Origin: Argentina anserina
Lineage: Eukaryota; Streptophyta; Magnoliopsida; Rosales; Rosaceae
Assembly (NCBI RefSeq): GCF_933775445.1
Contig: NW_026089470.1
Location: forward strand, 248,001-312,000
Reading direction: 5' to 3'
Length of the DNA: 64,000 nucleotides
The notes under the pieces are model-generated. The model worked only from the letters and a program-made list of their open reading frames with translations, had not been told where the DNA came from and searched no databases. Below, in pieces: positions 12,531-24,267 of the stretch (positions are counted from its first letter, which is position 1; each line of letters starts with the position of its first letter). Position numbers and translations under genes: made by a program.

Positions 12531-12938
12531 ATGTCCGAATTTTCTAAGAAGACACAAGAGCTCAAAGATCGAATTCAAGCACTTAGAGATTTGAACAACT
12601 CTTTCATAAGTAGACCTTTAAATTTCGAAGCATCTCCAAGCAATTCAATCTTAAACTCTTCACCTAGATCAGAAGAAGAGGAAGATCTGTCCTTTCCATT
12701 CGTCTTCAATTCAGACTTAGACACAATTGCGGGCCGTGACATAATTCCTGTTGGTGCTCCAATGGCACTCAAGAATGCGTTCATTCCTACCACCCCGGAA
12801 TCACCTTCATGCATTGCTTTCACTCCACCTGATGAAGCTAACTTCTCCATTCCTGTTCAATTGCTTGGGCAGCTGCCTAAGTACTCTGGTTCATCAATGG
12901 AAGACCCTAATGAATCATCACTACATGGGACGAAATGA
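12531..12938 (+). pseudogene. gag, N-terminal fragment (frame-broken)
   Basis: The frame from the ATG at 12531 encodes about 135 residues, starting MSEFSKKTQELKDRIQALRD, a short coiled-coil-like stretch, followed by an acidic linker. It ends with a proline-rich part reaching LPKYSG and EDPNE, then stops at a TGA at 12936. The open frame begins earlier, at 12432, but the upstream part is leader-like, so I prefer 12531. In Athila Gag proteins this region leads into the capsid fold. Here the capsid segment expected after EDPN is missing and the sequence jumps, out of frame, to the ITTWDEM motif encoded from 12917 in the next frame. An internal deletion near 12912-12917 explains both the loss and the frame change. 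This Gag is very probably non-functional. Confidence 0.8.
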
Positions 12939-14758
12939 CTAGGAGGTTCTTGAAGCAATTATTCCCTGCTCAACTCACGAAAAGACTTAGGAGGGAGATT
13001 CAGAACTTCACTCAAAAAGATGGTGATTCACTATATGAGGCTTGGGAAGAATTTCAGGAACTACAAAGGAAGTGCCCTCACCATGGTATTTCGTTGGATG
13101 ACTTGGTGCAATTCTTCTATGAAGGACTCGACACCACCAATAAGAGCATGGTGGACTCGGCATGTGGCTGCACATTCATGAATAAAACCGGTCAAGAAGC
13201 TTACACCTTGATTGATGACTTGGCTGACAACAATCGCCAATTTAGTTCCAAGGAGAAGAGAGGAAGCAAGAGCCGTGGGGTGTATGATGTTGATGCAAGG
13301 AACCAGATGGCTACTCTCGAAAGGAAGCTTGACGTGCTAGTCAAGGCATTCAATGGTTCGAGCATCAACCCTCAAGCATGCGGCATTTGTTCTTTCAAGG
13401 ATCACACTACTGACAATTGTCCAAATGGTGCAATGACTGAAGAAGAGTTGAACTTTATGGGGCAACAAAGGCCTAGGTACGATCCATACTCGAACACATA
13501 CAACCCTGGACTTAGAGATCATCCAAATTTTCGTTGGAGCAACAATGCTCAACCATCCAATGCTCAAGGTCAAGGACCTCGTCCTTCAGGTTTGTTTGTG
13601 AGGCCTCAGGTACCTCAAGGTTCTGCTCCCTTTAACTCTAATGTTCATGGTTCGAATAATACATCTTCACCTAACTATGATGAACTTTTGAAGTCTCTTG
13701 CTCAAGGGCAACAAAATCTAAACTCTGCTACTCAAGCTTTAGTTACAGGACAACAAGCTCATTCTAAAGACATAACCGAGCTTAAGAAGCAGATGGGACA
13801 AGTGATCGATTTCATGGGCAAGATCCATGAAGGAGGGAAGTTGCCGAGCCAAACTGAGCCTAATCCGAACGTGAAGGCCATGGTGACACGAAGTGGGAGG
13901 AATTTGGATGCACCAAGGCAGCAACACAAGAAGGCCGTGCCTTCTACAGGACTAGAGGCCGAGAGTTTCAATGCTAAAGACTTAGAGAAGGACCCTGCCT
14001 CCTCTAAAACCAATGATGCCGTGCCAAAAGATGATCATGCCGTGCATGACAAAGGTAAGGATCCTAACTCTAGTGGTTTGGTTTCAACTAATGATCTTCC
14101 TCGTGTTCCCTTCCCTAGTAGGTTTGCAAAGCAAAAGAAGGATGACTCTGATCAAGCCATGCTCGACATTTTCAAGAAGGTGGAAGTGAACATGCCTCTT
14201 ATTGAATGCATACAACAAAATCCTAAGTATGCTAAGTTTTTGAAAGAATTGTGCACCAATAAGAGGATGACTCGAGAGAAGGAGGTTGTTACAATGAGTG
14301 AGACGGTTTCTGCCGTGCTCCAACGGAAGCTACCACCAAAGCTTAAGGATCCAGGGAGTTTTTCTATCCCTTGTACAATCGGAAACATGACGTTTGAAAA
14401 GATAATGTTAGACCTAGGTGCATCTATTAATGTAATGCCGCACTATATCTATGAGAACCTAGGTCTAGGTGATTTGAAACGTGATAATGTTGTGATTCGA
14501 TTGGCTGATTGTTCCAACAAAGTCCCTTTGGGCTATGTTGAAGATGTTCTCGTACAGGTTTCGAGCTTGATCTTTCCTGCCGACTTCTATGTCATAGACA
14601 TGGAGCCAACGGAGGCAGATGACAAGGAGGTTCCTATCTTGTTAGGCCGCCCCTTCATGAGGACTGCACGAACAAAAATCGATGTCTTTAGTGGATCACT
14701 CACCTTTGAGTTCGATGGTGAAGTGATTAGCTTCAACATCTTTGAAGCTATGAGATAA
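12935..14758 (+). CDS. gag: gag C-terminal part and aspartic protease
   Basis: 607 codons from ATG 12935; the frame is open from 12914, so the natural protein would have been continuous with upstream gag. Visible parts: capsid C-terminal region (residues about 1-100, including LYEAWEEFQ and CPHHG); a CCHC zinc knuckle C149-x2-C152-x4-H157-x4-C162 for RNA binding; a glutamine- and asparagine-rich linker; a heptad-like stretch near 250-290; TRSG near 317; and a retroviral-type aspartic protease with DLGAS at D493 and ILLGRPFM near 567. DLGAS in place of DTG/DSG is usual in this lineage. The frame ends at TAA 14756-14758, just after FEAMR. Pol continues one frame further on, so protease and pol are not contiguous as the sequence stands. 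Confidence 0.88.
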   Translation: MTRRFLKQLFPAQLTKRLRREIQNFTQKDGDSLYEAWEEFQELQRKCPHHGISLDDLVQFFYEGLDTTNKSMVDSACGCTFMNKTGQEAYTLIDDLADNNRQFSSKEKRGSKSRGVYDVDARNQMATLERKLDVLVKAFNGSSINPQACGICSFKDHTTDNCPNGAMTEEELNFMGQQRPRYDPYSNTYNPGLRDHPNFRWSNNAQPSNAQGQGPRPSGLFVRPQVPQGSAPFNSNVHGSNNTSSPNYDELLKSLAQGQQNLNSATQALVTGQQAHSKDITELKKQMGQVIDFMGKIHEGGKLPSQTEPNPNVKAMVTRSGRNLDAPRQQHKKAVPSTGLEAESFNAKDLEKDPASSKTNDAVPKDDHAVHDKGKDPNSSGLVSTNDLPRVPFPSRFAKQKKDDSDQAMLDIFKKVEVNMPLIECIQQNPKYAKFLKELCTNKRMTREKEVVTMSETVSAVLQRKLPPKLKDPGSFSIPCTIGNMTFEKIMLDLGASINVMPHYIYENLGLGDLKRDNVVIRLADCSNKVPLGYVEDVLVQVSSLIFPADFYVIDMEPTEADDKEVPILLGRPFMRTARTKIDVFSGSLTFEFDGEVISFNIFEAMR

Positions 14759-14771
14759 CTATCTAGATACC

Positions 14772-17700
14772 TTGACGAATGACGAGTTGGCACTCACTAT
14801 TGCCCAAGAGGCCGGATTCACAAGTGATAGCTCGAACATTTCGGTGTTAGAAGCTAAAGATGCCGTGCCATCCTTCATACATGAGAACGTGACCTCCCTT
14901 GAGGTTGCACGTGAGGTAAGCTTTGTCTCTCCTAGTCCAATTCTCTTAACTACTAACAAGAATCTTCCTTCTGTGGTGCAAGCTCCGAAGCTTGATCTTA
15001 AGGTTCTTCCGGACCACTTGAAGTATGCGTTTCTAGGAGAAGAGGATACATTGCCCGTGATCATTTCATCTGCACTAAATGAGGAGCAAGAAGAGAGATT
15101 GATTGAAGTGTTGAAAAGACACAAGACGGCAATAGGATGGACCTTAGCCGACATCAAAGGGATCAGCCCTACCATGTGTGTGCATCGAATATTGCTAGAA
15201 GATGGTGCCAAACCAACCAAGGAAGGTCAGCGACGCCTTCATCCACCAATGATGCAAGTTGTAAAGGATGAAATCACCAAGTTGCATGATTGTGGCGTGA
15301 TCTACCCCATCTCGGATAGTAGGTGGATCTCTCCCATTCAAGTTGTGCCAAAGAAGTCAGGCATCACGGTGGTGAAGAACAAGGACAACGAGTTGGTGCC
15401 TCAACGGACAGTGACCGGTCATAGAGTATGTATTGACTATAGGAAGCTCAATGCGACAACAAGGAAGGATCACATGCCATTGCCATTCATTGATCAAATG
15501 CTTGAAAGGTTAGCTGGTCACTCCTTCTATTGTTTCCTTGATGGATATAGTGGATACAACCAGATAAGTGTTGCGGAAGAAGATCAAGAGAAGACTACGT
15601 TCACATGCCCTTTTGGTACGTTTGCTTATCGTCGCATGCCTTTTGGTTTATGCAACGCCCCAGGTACGTTTCAACGTTGTATGTATCACATTTTCTCTGA
15701 GTATATTGGTTCCAAAATTGAAGTTTTCATGGATGATTTTTCTGTCTATGGTGAAGATTTCGAAACTTGCCTTGAAAATGTTGAACTAGTGCTTAAACGT
15801 TGTGAAGAAACTAACTTGGTTTTGAATTGGGAAAAATGTCACTTTATGGTCACGCAAGGCATTGTCTTAGGTCATATTGTTTCATCTAGAGGAATTGAGG
15901 TTGATAAGTCTAAAATAGATCTTGTGCGTCACTTACCCCTCCCCACGAGTGTGAGGGATGTTCGATCGTTTCTTGGACATGCAGGTTTCTATCGTAGGTT
16001 TATCAAGGACTTTTCCAAGATTGCGAGACCAATGAGTTCATTGCTTCAAAAAGACGTTCCATTTCACTTTGATGATGATTGCAAGCATGCATTCGAGACT
16101 TTGAAGAAGCTCCTAACTTCAGCACCGATCATGGCACCGCCAGATTGGTCCTTGCCATTCGAGTTGATGTGTGATGCCTCCGACTATGCAGTTGGAGCCG
16201 TGCTAGGGCAGAGGAAGGACAAGCAGCCCTACGCCATCTATTATGCCTCACGAACACTCAATGATGCTCAACAACACTACACCACAACTGAAAAAGAACT
16301 TCTTGCCGTGATCTTTGCTCTAGATAAGTTTCGTTCTTACTTACTTCAATCTAAAGTTATTGTTTACACTGACCATGCAGCTTTGAAGTATTTAATGACA
16401 AAGAAGGATGCCAAACCGAGATTGATTCGATGGATTCTTCTACTCCAAGAGTTTGATCTCGAGATCAAGGACAAGAAGGGAAGTGATAACGTTGTGGCGG
16501 ATCATTTGAGTCGTTTGGTAAGAGATGCCGAGCCCTTGGCCATCCAAGAGAGCTTTCCGGATGAGCAACTCTTTCGAGTTGAGGTAAGTGAGCCATGGTA
16601 TGCAGATATTGTGAATTATCTTGTTTCTAAGCAATTTCCGGATACTTTATCGCATGCACAAAAGAATAGACTCAAGGCATTAGCTAAGTATTATGTTTGG
16701 GATGAACCATACTTGTGGAAACATTGTGTTGATCAAATCATTAGGAGGTGTGTCCCTGAACATGAACATCAATCTATACTTACGTTTTGCCATTCTGAAT
16801 CTTGTGGAGGACATTTTGGTTCACGTAGGACTGCTCTTAAGGTGCTAGAATGTGGTTTCTTTTGGCCTACGATTTTTAAAGATGCATATCATTTATGCAT
16901 GACTTGTGATAGATGTCAACGCATGGGAAACTTAGGATCTAGAGATCAAATGCCTATGACACCAATTATATATGTCGAAATTTTTGATTGTTGGGGTATT
17001 GATTTCATGGGACCTTTTCCTAGCTCAAATGGTTTCTTATACATACTCGTTTGTGTTGACTATGTTTCGAAATGGGTGGAAGCAAAGGCCACCCGGACTA
17101 ATGATTCTCGAGTTGTTGCAGATTTCCTTCGTTCTAACATTTTCTCTAGGTTTGGTATGCCGAGAGTTATCATTAGTGATGGAGGATCTCACTTTTGCAA
17201 CCGGACCATTGAGGCGTTGTTGAAGAAGTATGGAATCAAGCATAAGGTTGCTACGCCTTATCACCCTCAAACAAGTGGACAAGTGGAGCTATCTAATCGT
17301 GAGATCAAGAGAATTTTAGAGAAGTCTGTTGGACCATCACGCAAGGATTGGTCTCAACGATTGGATGATGCTCTTTGGGCTTATAGGACGGCATACAAGA
17401 CTCCCTTAGGCATGTCACCATTTCGACTAGTCTATGGCAAGGCGTGTCATCTTCCTGTGGAGCTTGAACATCGTGCATGGTGGGCTGTGAAGAATTTTAA
17501 CATGGACATTGATGAGGCCGGATTACATAGGAAGTTGCAATTGCATGAGCTTGAAGAGATCCGAAATGAGGCCTATGATTCGGCAATGGTTTACAAGGAG
17601 AAGACTAAGACATTCCATGACCGCATGATTAGGAAGAAACACTTTGTCGTTGGGCAGAAAGTTCTTTTGTTTAATTCTCGACTTAGATTGTTTCCGGGCA

Positions 17701-17891
17701 AGCTCCGTTCTAGGTGGCTTGGACCGTTTGTTGTTACTAATATTTTTCCTTCTGGTGCTATTCAGATCAAAAGCATGGTGCATGGAAAGGAATTCACGGT
17801 CAATGGACATCGCTTGAAGCCGTACTATGACAATTTCGTGGAACACACTGTGGAGGAGACGTCTCTCCTTGATCCTACGGCAAGCAAGTGA
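14772..17891 (+). CDS. pol: Pol polyprotein: reverse transcriptase, RNase H, integrase
   Basis: About 1,039 uninterrupted codons. The frame is open from 14754 and has no ATG at its head (14772 is a TTG), so it is a downstream part of a polyprotein rather than a separately started gene. Reverse transcriptase occupies roughly residues 165-385, with VPKKSG near 190, [11 protein letters not shown], and the catalytic FMDD at 319-322. RNase H runs about 455-575, with D468 in [13 protein letters not shown] and TEKELLAV. Integrase follows: an HHCC zinc domain near 668-720 (HQSIL, H in GGHFG, CDRCQ), then the D744, D803, E839 triad with 35 residues between the last two. A GPF/Y-like end (WLGPFVV near 982) follows, with no chromodomain. 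All catalytic residues checked are present, in contrast to the broken gag. Confidence 0.95.
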   Translation: MTNDELALTIAQEAGFTSDSSNISVLEAKDAVPSFIHENVTSLEVAREVSFVSPSPILLTTNKNLPSVVQAPKLDLKVLPDHLKYAFLGEEDTLPVIISSALNEEQEERLIEVLKRHKTAIGWTLADIKGISPTMCVHRILLEDGAKPTKEGQRRLHPPMMQVVKDEITKLHDCGVIYPISDSRWISPIQVVPKKSGITVVKNKDNELVPQRTVTGHRVCIDYRKLNATTRKDHMPLPFIDQMLERLAGHSFYCFLDGYSGYNQISVAEEDQEKTTFTCPFGTFAYRRMPFGLCNAPGTFQRCMYHIFSEYIGSKIEVFMDDFSVYGEDFETCLENVELVLKRCEETNLVLNWEKCHFMVTQGIVLGHIVSSRGIEVDKSKIDLVRHLPLPTSVRDVRSFLGHAGFYRRFIKDFSKIARPMSSLLQKDVPFHFDDDCKHAFETLKKLLTSAPIMAPPDWSLPFELMCDASDYAVGAVLGQRKDKQPYAIYYASRTLNDAQQHYTTTEKELLAVIFALDKFRSYLLQSKVIVYTDHAALKYLMTKKDAKPRLIRWILLLQEFDLEIKDKKGSDNVVADHLSRLVRDAEPLAIQESFPDEQLFRVEVSEPWYADIVNYLVSKQFPDTLSHAQKNRLKALAKYYVWDEPYLWKHCVDQIIRRCVPEHEHQSILTFCHSESCGGHFGSRRTALKVLECGFFWPTIFKDAYHLCMTCDRCQRMGNLGSRDQMPMTPIIYVEIFDCWGIDFMGPFPSSNGFLYILVCVDYVSKWVEAKATRTNDSRVVADFLRSNIFSRFGMPRVIISDGGSHFCNRTIEALLKKYGIKHKVATPYHPQTSGQVELSNREIKRILEKSVGPSRKDWSQRLDDALWAYRTAYKTPLGMSPFRLVYGKACHLPVELEHRAWWAVKNFNMDIDEAGLHRKLQLHELEEIRNEAYDSAMVYKEKTKTFHDRMIRKKHFVVGQKVLLFNSRLRLFPGKLRSRWLGPFVVTNIFPSGAIQIKSMVHGKEFTVNGHRLKPYYDNFVEHTVEETSLLDPTASK

Positions 17892-18009
17892 TGATTTCAA
17901 GATAGTCTAGGCTATGGACTCTAAACTTAAGCCAATGAAGGAGCCACCAACGAGTGTTTGCATTTTCTTATCCCTTAACTCTTTCTAATTTTCGTTGCTT
18001 ATCATATTG

Positions 18010-18027
18010 TACATTGAGGGCAATGTA
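18010..18027 (+). other. Conserved hairpin TACATTG / CAATGTA
   Basis: Seven-base perfect arms around an aggg loop (tacattgagggcaatgta), seven bases before the first AAGTGTGGGG. Elements 2a (44358-44377) and 2b (49734-49753) have the same hairpin extended to eight base pairs with loop agga. It could be an RNA stem that helps 3' processing or priming; the role is unknown. Confidence 0.65.
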
Positions 18028-18033
18028 AGTTTT

Positions 18034-18049
18034 AAGTGTGGGGTGGGGT
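18034..18049 (+). promoter_or_regulatory. PPT-like motif 1, element 1
   Basis: aagtgtggggtggggt, the first of three copies of AAGTGTGGGG in the 3' tail. The copy next to the LTR sits where the plus-strand primer is expected, so this internal copy may act as a second polypurine tract or be a duplicated relic. Confidence 0.5.
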
Positions 18050-18548
18050 ATTCATCATTCGTTGAATTCTAGTGTTTGATGCTTATGTGTTTCAATTTTG
18101 TGTTTTGATTTCCGATTTTTAGTGTCATTTTGGTTCTGTTTTTCGAATTTTAAGTTGTTTAGTTGTTTTGTTTTTGTTTTGAGTCCTAGGTATGCCTTTG
18201 ACTGTCTAGGATGAGTTGATCTTTGAATTTATGGTTGATAGATGAGCATGATATTGGAATGAACTTCATTGTTATTTGATGGTTAATCGATGGGTAGATT
18301 TTGTACGAACATGTAGTAGATGAGGATTTTGAAACTTAGGTACAGAATGAGCATGTTCTTTACTTGTTTGATTCATGTAACCTATGTGAGATTCGAGCCA
18401 TATACTTGTGCCTTTCTTTGGAGAGTTTATTCTATCGTTTCTTGGCGTTATAACCTCATTACATCTATTTTGATCAATTCATATGCCATAGAATTGCAAT
18501 GAACTAGAGAATGCTAGAACTTACTTTGTGAAACTTTCGAAGCTTTAT

Positions 18549-18767
18549 GTCATAATATACTCTGATTTTGAAAAGGATTGTTGGATCTTTTTAGGATTTC
18601 CACCACTTAAGCCAGAAAGCCGTATATCCCTATTTGAGCCCTGCTTGGGACACCTTAGTGTTAATCCCTTTGAGCCTACGTTAAGCCTTTTCTTTCATTA
18701 CCAACATGTTATATCCTTGCTTAGTATAGATATATCTCTACCTTGTCTTTGAGGCTTGGCAGAGCCG
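18549..18767 (+). other. Conserved non-coding block, element 1
   Basis: Runs from gtcataatatactctg to cttggcagag. Closely matches 44865-45077 and 50242-50454, including ctctgattttgaaa, ttaggatt, ccaccactt, tatccctat and cttagtatag. It is richer in C than its surroundings. No frame is conserved on either strand between elements 1 and 2, so structured RNA or a cis signal is likelier than protein. Confidence 0.6.
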
Positions 18768-18802
18768 ATTCTTGGATGTAATATGGAGTGATGATTTGAT
18801 TC

Positions 18803-18812
18803 AAGTGTGGGG
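18803..18812 (+). promoter_or_regulatory. PPT-like motif 2, element 1
   Basis: AAGTGTGGGG again, 769 bp after motif 1. The equivalent spacings in elements 2a and 2b are 729 and 730 bp. Confidence 0.5.
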
Positions 18813-18874
18813 TTACGCTATTGTATGTATGTTATGCCTTGAAAAGAGAATGAAGAGAAAGAAAAATTGAAAGA

Positions 18875-18915
18875 TGCCGTGAGAGAGAAAGAAAGAAAAA
18901 GACATGTACACGGCA
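18875..18915 (+). other. TGCCGTG / CACGGCA stem with purine loop, element 1
   Basis: tgccgtg at 18875-18881 can pair with cacggca at 18909-18915 across a GA-rich loop. Element 2a pairs TGCCGA with TCGGCA (45167-45230) and element 2b pairs TGCCGAA with TTCGGCA (50541-50588). The inner bases differ but stay complementary. A second cggca at 18955-18959 offers an alternative partner. Confidence 0.45.
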
Positions 18916-19697
18916 AGAAAAGAAAAGAAAAATGAAAAGTATGATGAAAGATCTCGGCATACATGTGTGTTTATGTGAATTTGGAGTTGTGATATATTTG
19001 TTGAAGGCTCAATAATGTTAAATTTTAGCCTTTGTTCGTTTTCACAATGTATAAAGTGAAGAATGGGTCCAACATGATGATACTTGGCCCTTGTTTTATG
19101 GAGTATGGCGACATAAGGTGGATGTTTTGCTCTGCTAAGTCTTGAGGATGACCCTTTGTGATTCCCTTTACCTTGAAAAATATGTCAATGCCGAGCCTAA
19201 GCCTATCCCTTTTCTAAAAGATCCGCATGATTCTTAAAATGAGTAGATCTTGATTTGTGGAGTTTGTTTCATAAGTAAGCATATGGTTTGGGTTCATTTG
19301 TGCATATGATTGGTATCTTTCATGAGGTTTTCGATTTCACTATGTTCATAACTCTTGTGTGTGAAAAGCTTTTAAGCATATGTCATGTTCTTGAGAGAAA
19401 AGATTTGGAGTGCATATCCTATGTGAGTTAAATTTGAACTCGTTTTGAACATGTTGAGCTTAATTTCACCTTTGTTTCTGCCATGTCTTACTTGTTAAAC
19501 GAAATTTCATGTTTATTAACCATTGAATTCATCCTATCTATTTCGATTGAGTGCTATTCTTGATGCTATGAGTTTGAAGATCTCTGAGACAAAATGTTGA
19601 AGGCATTAGAATGTTGTGTCGTTAGTTATAGTTGTTTTGATTTCGTATTATGCTTTGATTTTCGTTTTGAGTGTTTGCTAAGGGACTAGCAAAGTCT

Positions 19698-19707
19698 AAG
19701 TGTGGGG
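19698..19707 (+). promoter_or_regulatory. Polypurine tract next to 3' LTR, element 1
   Basis: AAGTGTGGGG followed by ttgt and then the 3' LTR at 19712. This is the expected position of the plus-strand primer. It is interrupted by two T residues, so it is an imperfect polypurine tract, but the same sequence occupies the same place in both copies of element 2. Confidence 0.7.
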
Positions 19708-19711
19708 TTGT

Positions 19712-21269
19712 TGATAGGAACACAAAGTGTGACGTTCTTAATGTATATATGCCCTATTCTTATGCTTTGTTACTTCTTATTTAGTTGTTTGAGGTTCATA
19801 TTTGTCATATGTATGTTTGAAGTAGAGCTATTTCGATTTTAGATGATTTGATGATGAAATTGTGCTAAGTGTTAGAACTCCTGATTGAGCTAGGATTCCT
19901 TACTCGACTAGGACTCTACTTTCCTATTTTCATTCTTTCCTATTCCTTAATCGACGATTTCTTTTCAGGAAAGACAAATCATAAGAAAAGAGAGTTGCCG
20001 AGTTGCATTCCTAGTTGAACAAGGAAATCGTATTCGAGTCGAAGAAGGAGAAGAGGAGGCCGGCCTAGCTACTCCTAGTTGGACCAAGAGATTGCCGAGC
20101 TGCCTTTAGTGATCTCCCTATTGGACTTGGTTTCCTACATCAAGTTGGATATGGAGTACATAATTCAAATCCATAACAAAGAGGATTTTAGTTTCCCAAT
20201 TGGATTCTATTTCCTTTTAGCACGCAAGAAGGCTTCCTACACCTCTATATATAGAGGCCGGCCTCTCCATTCAGCGGCATCATCAACCCTACACAAAAAC
20301 ACAGCCATAAGCTCTGCCGAATTCATCCTTCACCATTCCAAGAAATCCTAAAACCGATTCCATCATTCCTCACCTATCAATAGCCTTTCAACACGCTTGT
20401 GAAGGAGGTTTCATCCATAGAAGACTCGGCTACACTTGTGGATTGCTTGATTTATAAAGTGTAACCATGACTCACTCTTGTTTAATTTCGGGTTTAGGTT
20501 TTATTCTTGTTCATGGATGAAGTTGCGATTTGGTTAGAGTAGTCTTGTATCAATTTTGTCTATGAAATAGCTACTTGATTCAATTTATATAGATGATTCG
20601 AAAATTATGTTTTGGTTTTATGATTTTCTGTTTTGGTTTTCTGCCGAATGTGTGCTTGAACAATTTTCGATTTCTAAGTGTTATGACTATGCTTGTAGCA
20701 TGATATTTAGGTTGTTGGATTAAAGACTTATGCTAAGAACATGGTTATTCTTGTTTATGTGATTTTCGAATTGCATGGTTGTTGGTTAAGTAAGTGACAT
20801 ACTTGATGAATTCAATGTGCATGGCTTTGGGATTACATGATTAAGATGAACATGTTAGAATTTCGATTATGGCTGCTTGGTTGTGATTGAATGTGTTAAG
20901 TGTCTATGTGTTTAGGTTACTGCTTAGAAACCTAAATGCATGATCCATCCTTGGTTGTTCAATGTATGTCTCGGCATAATACTAAGAAGTTGTAGAACTT
21001 GGTTCGATTCCCTCTATGTGAATTGTTTTGGTGATTGTTTATGTGTTGGTTGGTTGATCACATGTATATATTAGTCTAGGTTTTATTTACTGTTTTTATA
21101 ACTCAATCCAAAATCTATATCAAACTTTAAAACCCCTTATGAATTCGTGTAAGTATTGTGATCCTAAGCCCTGGCTGGATCCCCGGTTTGTGAACGATAC
21201 CCTCTTGCTTTATACTACTATGATGTGTTCAGGGTTAAATATTGATGTCGAGTAATCGAGCATTCATCA
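19712..21269 (+). repeat. 3' LTR of element 1
   Basis: 1558 bp from tgataggaacac to gagcattcatca, the same length as the 5' LTR and nearly base-identical. The TATA box and ggccggcc palindromes are preserved. At the inter-LTR differences I could see, divergence is roughly 0.06 to 0.3 per cent depending on how the small spot near 21066 is counted, which supports a recent insertion. Confidence 0.96.
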
Positions 21270-21274
21270 GTGTG
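21270..21274. repeat. Target site duplication of element 1, right (gtgtg)
   Basis: Matches 10201-10205 and continues directly into the satellite (tttctttcaaactgag). Confidence 0.95.
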
Positions 21275-22089
21275 TTTCTTTCAAACTGAGTATCTTTACA
21301 TCGTTTGCGTATCTTTACGATTCCAATTGTGTATCTTTTCATTTCTCATTTGAGTATCTTTCTGTAAGGCTTTCTGATGCGAGTTTCTATTGAATTTGAG
21401 AGTTTTGCAAGTGTGGGAGTGTGTTTCTTTCAAACTGAGTATCTTTACATCGTTTGCGTATCTTTACTATTCCAATTGTGTATCTTTACATCGTTTGCGT
21501 ATCTTTACTATTCCAATTGTGTATCTTTTCATTTCTCGTTTGGGTATCTTTCTGTAAGGCTTCTGATGCGAGTTTCTATTGTATTTGAGAGTTTTGCAAG
21601 TGTGGGAGTGTGTTTCTTTCAAACTGAGTATCTTTACATCGTTTGCGTATCTTTACTATTCCAATTGTGTATCTTTACATCGTTTGCGTATCTTTACTAT
21701 TCCAATTGTGTATCTTTTCATTTCTCGTTTGAGTATCTTTCTGTAAGGCTTTCTGATGCGAGTTTCTATTGAATTTGAGAGTTTTGCAAGTGTGGGAGTG
21801 TGTTTCTTTCAAACTGAGTATCTTTACATCGTTTCCGTATCTTTACTATTCCAATTGTGTATCTTTACATCGTTTGCGTATCTTTACTATTCCAATTGTG
21901 TATCTTTTTATTTCTCGTTTGAGTATCTTTCTGTAAGGCTTCTGATGCGAGTTTCTATTGTATTTGAGAGTTTGCAAGTGTGGGAGTGTGTTTCTTTCAA
22001 ACTGAGTATCTTTACATCGTTTGCGTATCTTTACGATTCCAATTGTGTATCTTTTCATTTCTTGTTTGAGTATCGTTCTGTAAGGCTTT

Positions 22090-23960
22090 CTGATGCGAGT
22101 TTCTATTGAATTTGAGAGTTTTGCAAGTGTGGGAGTGTGTTTCTTTCAAACTGAGTATCTTTACATCGTTTGCGTATCTTTACTATTCTAATTATGTATC
22201 TTTACATCGTTTGCGTATCTTTACTATTCCAATTGTGTATCTTTTCATTTCTCGTTTGAGTATCTTTCTGTAAGGCTTTCAGATGCGAGTTTCTATTGAA
22301 TTTGAGAGTTTTGCAAGTGTGGGAGTGTGTTTCTTTCAAACTGAGTATCTTTACATCGTTTGCGTATCTTTACTATTCCAATTGTGTATCTTTACATCGT
22401 TTGCGTATCTTTACTATTCCAATTGTGTATGTTTTCATTTCTCGTTTGAGTATCTTTCTGTAAGGCTTTCTGATGCAAGTTTCTATTGAATTTGAGAGTT
22501 TTGCAAGTGTGGGAGTGTGTTTCTTTCAAACTGAGTATCTTTACATCGTTTCCGTATGTTTACTATTCCAATTGTGTATCTTTACATCGTTTGCGTATCT
22601 TTACTATTCCAATTGTGTATCTTTTCATTTCTCGTTTGAGTATCTTTCTGTAAGGCTTTCTGATGCGAGTTTCTATTGAATTTGAGAGTTTTGCAAGTGT
22701 GGGAGTGTGTTTCTTTCAAACTGAGTATCTTTACATCGTTTGCGTATCTTTACGATTCCAATTGTGTATCTTTTCATTTCTCATTTGAGTATCTTTCTGT
22801 AAGGCTTTCTGATGCGAGTTTCTATTGAATTTGAGAGTTTTGCAAGTGTGGGAATGTGTTTCTTTCAAACTGAGTATCTTTACATCGTTTGCGTATCTTT
22901 ACTATTCTAATTATGTATCTTTACATCGTTTGCGTATCTTTACTATTCCAATTGTGTATCTTTTCATTTCTCGTTTGAGTATCTTTCTGTAAGGCTTTCA
23001 GATGCGAGTTTCTATTGAATTTGAGAGTTTTGCAAGTGTGGGAGTGTGTTTCTTTCAAACTGAGTATCTTTACATCGTTTGCGTATCTTTACTATTCCAA
23101 TTGTGTATCTTTACATCGTTTGCGTATCTTTACTATTCCAATTGTGTATGTTTTCATTTCTCGTTTGAGTATCTTTCTGTAAGGCTTTCTGATGCAAGTT
23201 TCTATTGAATTTGAGAGTTTTGCAAGTGTGGGAGTGTGTTTCTTTCAAACTGAGTATCTTTACATCGTTTGCGTAACTTTACTATTCTAATTATATATCT
23301 TTACATCGTTTGCGTATCTTTACTATTCCAATTGTGTATCTTTTCATTTCTCGTTTGAGTATCTTTCTGTAAGGCTTTCTGATGCAAGTTTCTATTGAAT
23401 TTGAGAGTTTTGCAAGTGTGGGAGTGTGTTTCTTTCAAACTGAGTATCTTTACATCGTTTGCGTAACTTTACTATTCTAATTATGTATCTTTACATCGTT
23501 TGCGTATCTTTACTATTCCAATTGTGTATCTTTTCATTTCTCGTTTGAGTATCTTTCTGTAAGGCTTTCAGATGCGAGTTTCTATTGAATTTGAGAGTTT
23601 TGCAAGTGTGGGAGTGTGTTTCTTTCAAACTGAGTATCTTTACATCGTTTGCGTATCTTTACTATTCCAATTGTGTATCTTTACATCGTTTGCGTATCTT
23701 TACTATTCCAATTGTGTATCTTTTCATTTCTCGTTTGAGTATCTTTTTGTAAGGCTTTCTGATGCGAGTCTCTATTGAATTTGAGAGTTTTGCAAGTGTG
23801 GGAGTGTGTTTCTTTCAAACTGAGTATCTTTACATCGTTTGCGTATCTTTACTATTCCAATTGTGTATCTTTACATCGTTTGCGTATCTTTACTATTGCA
23901 ATTGTGTATCTTTTCATTTCTCGTTTGAGTATCTTTCTGTAAGGCTTCTGATGCGAGTTT
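22090..23960 (+). repeat. Higher-order repeat block, copy 1 (7660-bp offset)
   Basis: The variant order here, including the tcgtttccgtatgttt monomer (22546), the ggaatgtgttt monomer (22851), gcgtaactttactattctaattata (23272) and the gagtctctattg monomer (23767), recurs at +7660 in about 29750-31620. One difference seen is attgcaattg near 23896 against attccaattg in the other copy. Confidence 0.75.
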
Positions 23961-24140
23961 CTATTGTATTTGAGAGTTTTGCAAGTGTGGGAGTGTGTTT
24001 CTTTCAAACTGAGTATCTTTACATCGTTTGCGTATCTTTACTATTCCAATTGTGTATCTTTACATCGGTTGCGTATCTTTACTATTCCAATTGTGTATGT
24101 TTTCATTTCCCGTTTGAGTATCTTTCTGTAAGGCTTTCTG

Positions 24141-24267
24141 ATGCGAGTTTCTATTGTATTTGAGAGTTTTGCAAGTGTGGGAGTGTGTTTCTTTCAAACT
24201 GAGTATCTTTACATCGTTTGCGTATCTTTTCATTTCTCGTTTGAGTATCTTTCTGTAAGGCTTTCTG
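24141..24267 (+). repeat. 127-bp short monomer (example)
   Basis: This monomer goes straight from tcgtttgcgtatctt to ttcatttctcg, lacking the 22-bp actattccaa module, so the unit is 127 instead of 149 bp. Further copies start near 24944, 26399, 27202, 28952, 31799, 32602, 34122, 36022 and 36825. I saw none in arrays 1 or 3. Confidence 0.85.

Larger units (their letters stand above)
17892..19711 (+). other. 3' non-coding tail of element 1
   Basis: 1.82 kb between pol and the 3' LTR with no frame above about 75 codons, so no env-like gene as found in some Athila elements. It is nevertheless organised. In order it holds a hairpin at 18010-18027, AAGTGTGGGG at 18034, 18803 and 19698, a conserved block at 18549-18767, and a purine-rich tract with TGCCG/CGGCA arms at 18875-18915. 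The same order recurs in both coding-free copies of element 2. Just after the pol stop, gtctaggct and aaacttaag also match the start of the equivalent region in element 2. Confidence 0.8.
10206..21269 (+). mobile_element. Element 1: Athila-type Ty3/gypsy LTR retrotransposon
   Basis: Complete 11,064-bp structure: 5' LTR (10206-11763), tRNA-Asp primer site, leader, gag and protease, pol in the order reverse transcriptase, RNase H, integrase (the Ty3/gypsy order), a 1.8-kb non-coding tail, a purine-rich AAGTGTGGGG tract and the 3' LTR (19712-21269). It is flanked by gtgtg duplications inside the satellite. Athila placement rests on the tRNA-Asp primer site, the DLGAS protease, the FMDD reverse transcriptase, the lack of a chromodomain and the length. 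The insertion looks young because the LTRs are almost identical, yet gag carries a disabling deletion and pol is in a different frame from gag-protease. No env-like frame is present. Confidence 0.95.

Noticed and set aside
17700..17891. Chromodomain at the integrase C-terminus
   Set aside because: After the GPF/Y-like segment the protein ends within about 50 residues, with no aromatic-cage pattern.
17523..17900. Minus-strand frames overlapping pol and gag
   Set aside because: Shadows of the well-supported plus-strand coding sequence.
18528..18752. Possible env-like remnant in the element 1 tail
   Set aside because: 74 codons, no signal peptide or transmembrane pattern I trust, and the frame is not kept in the homologous block of element 2.
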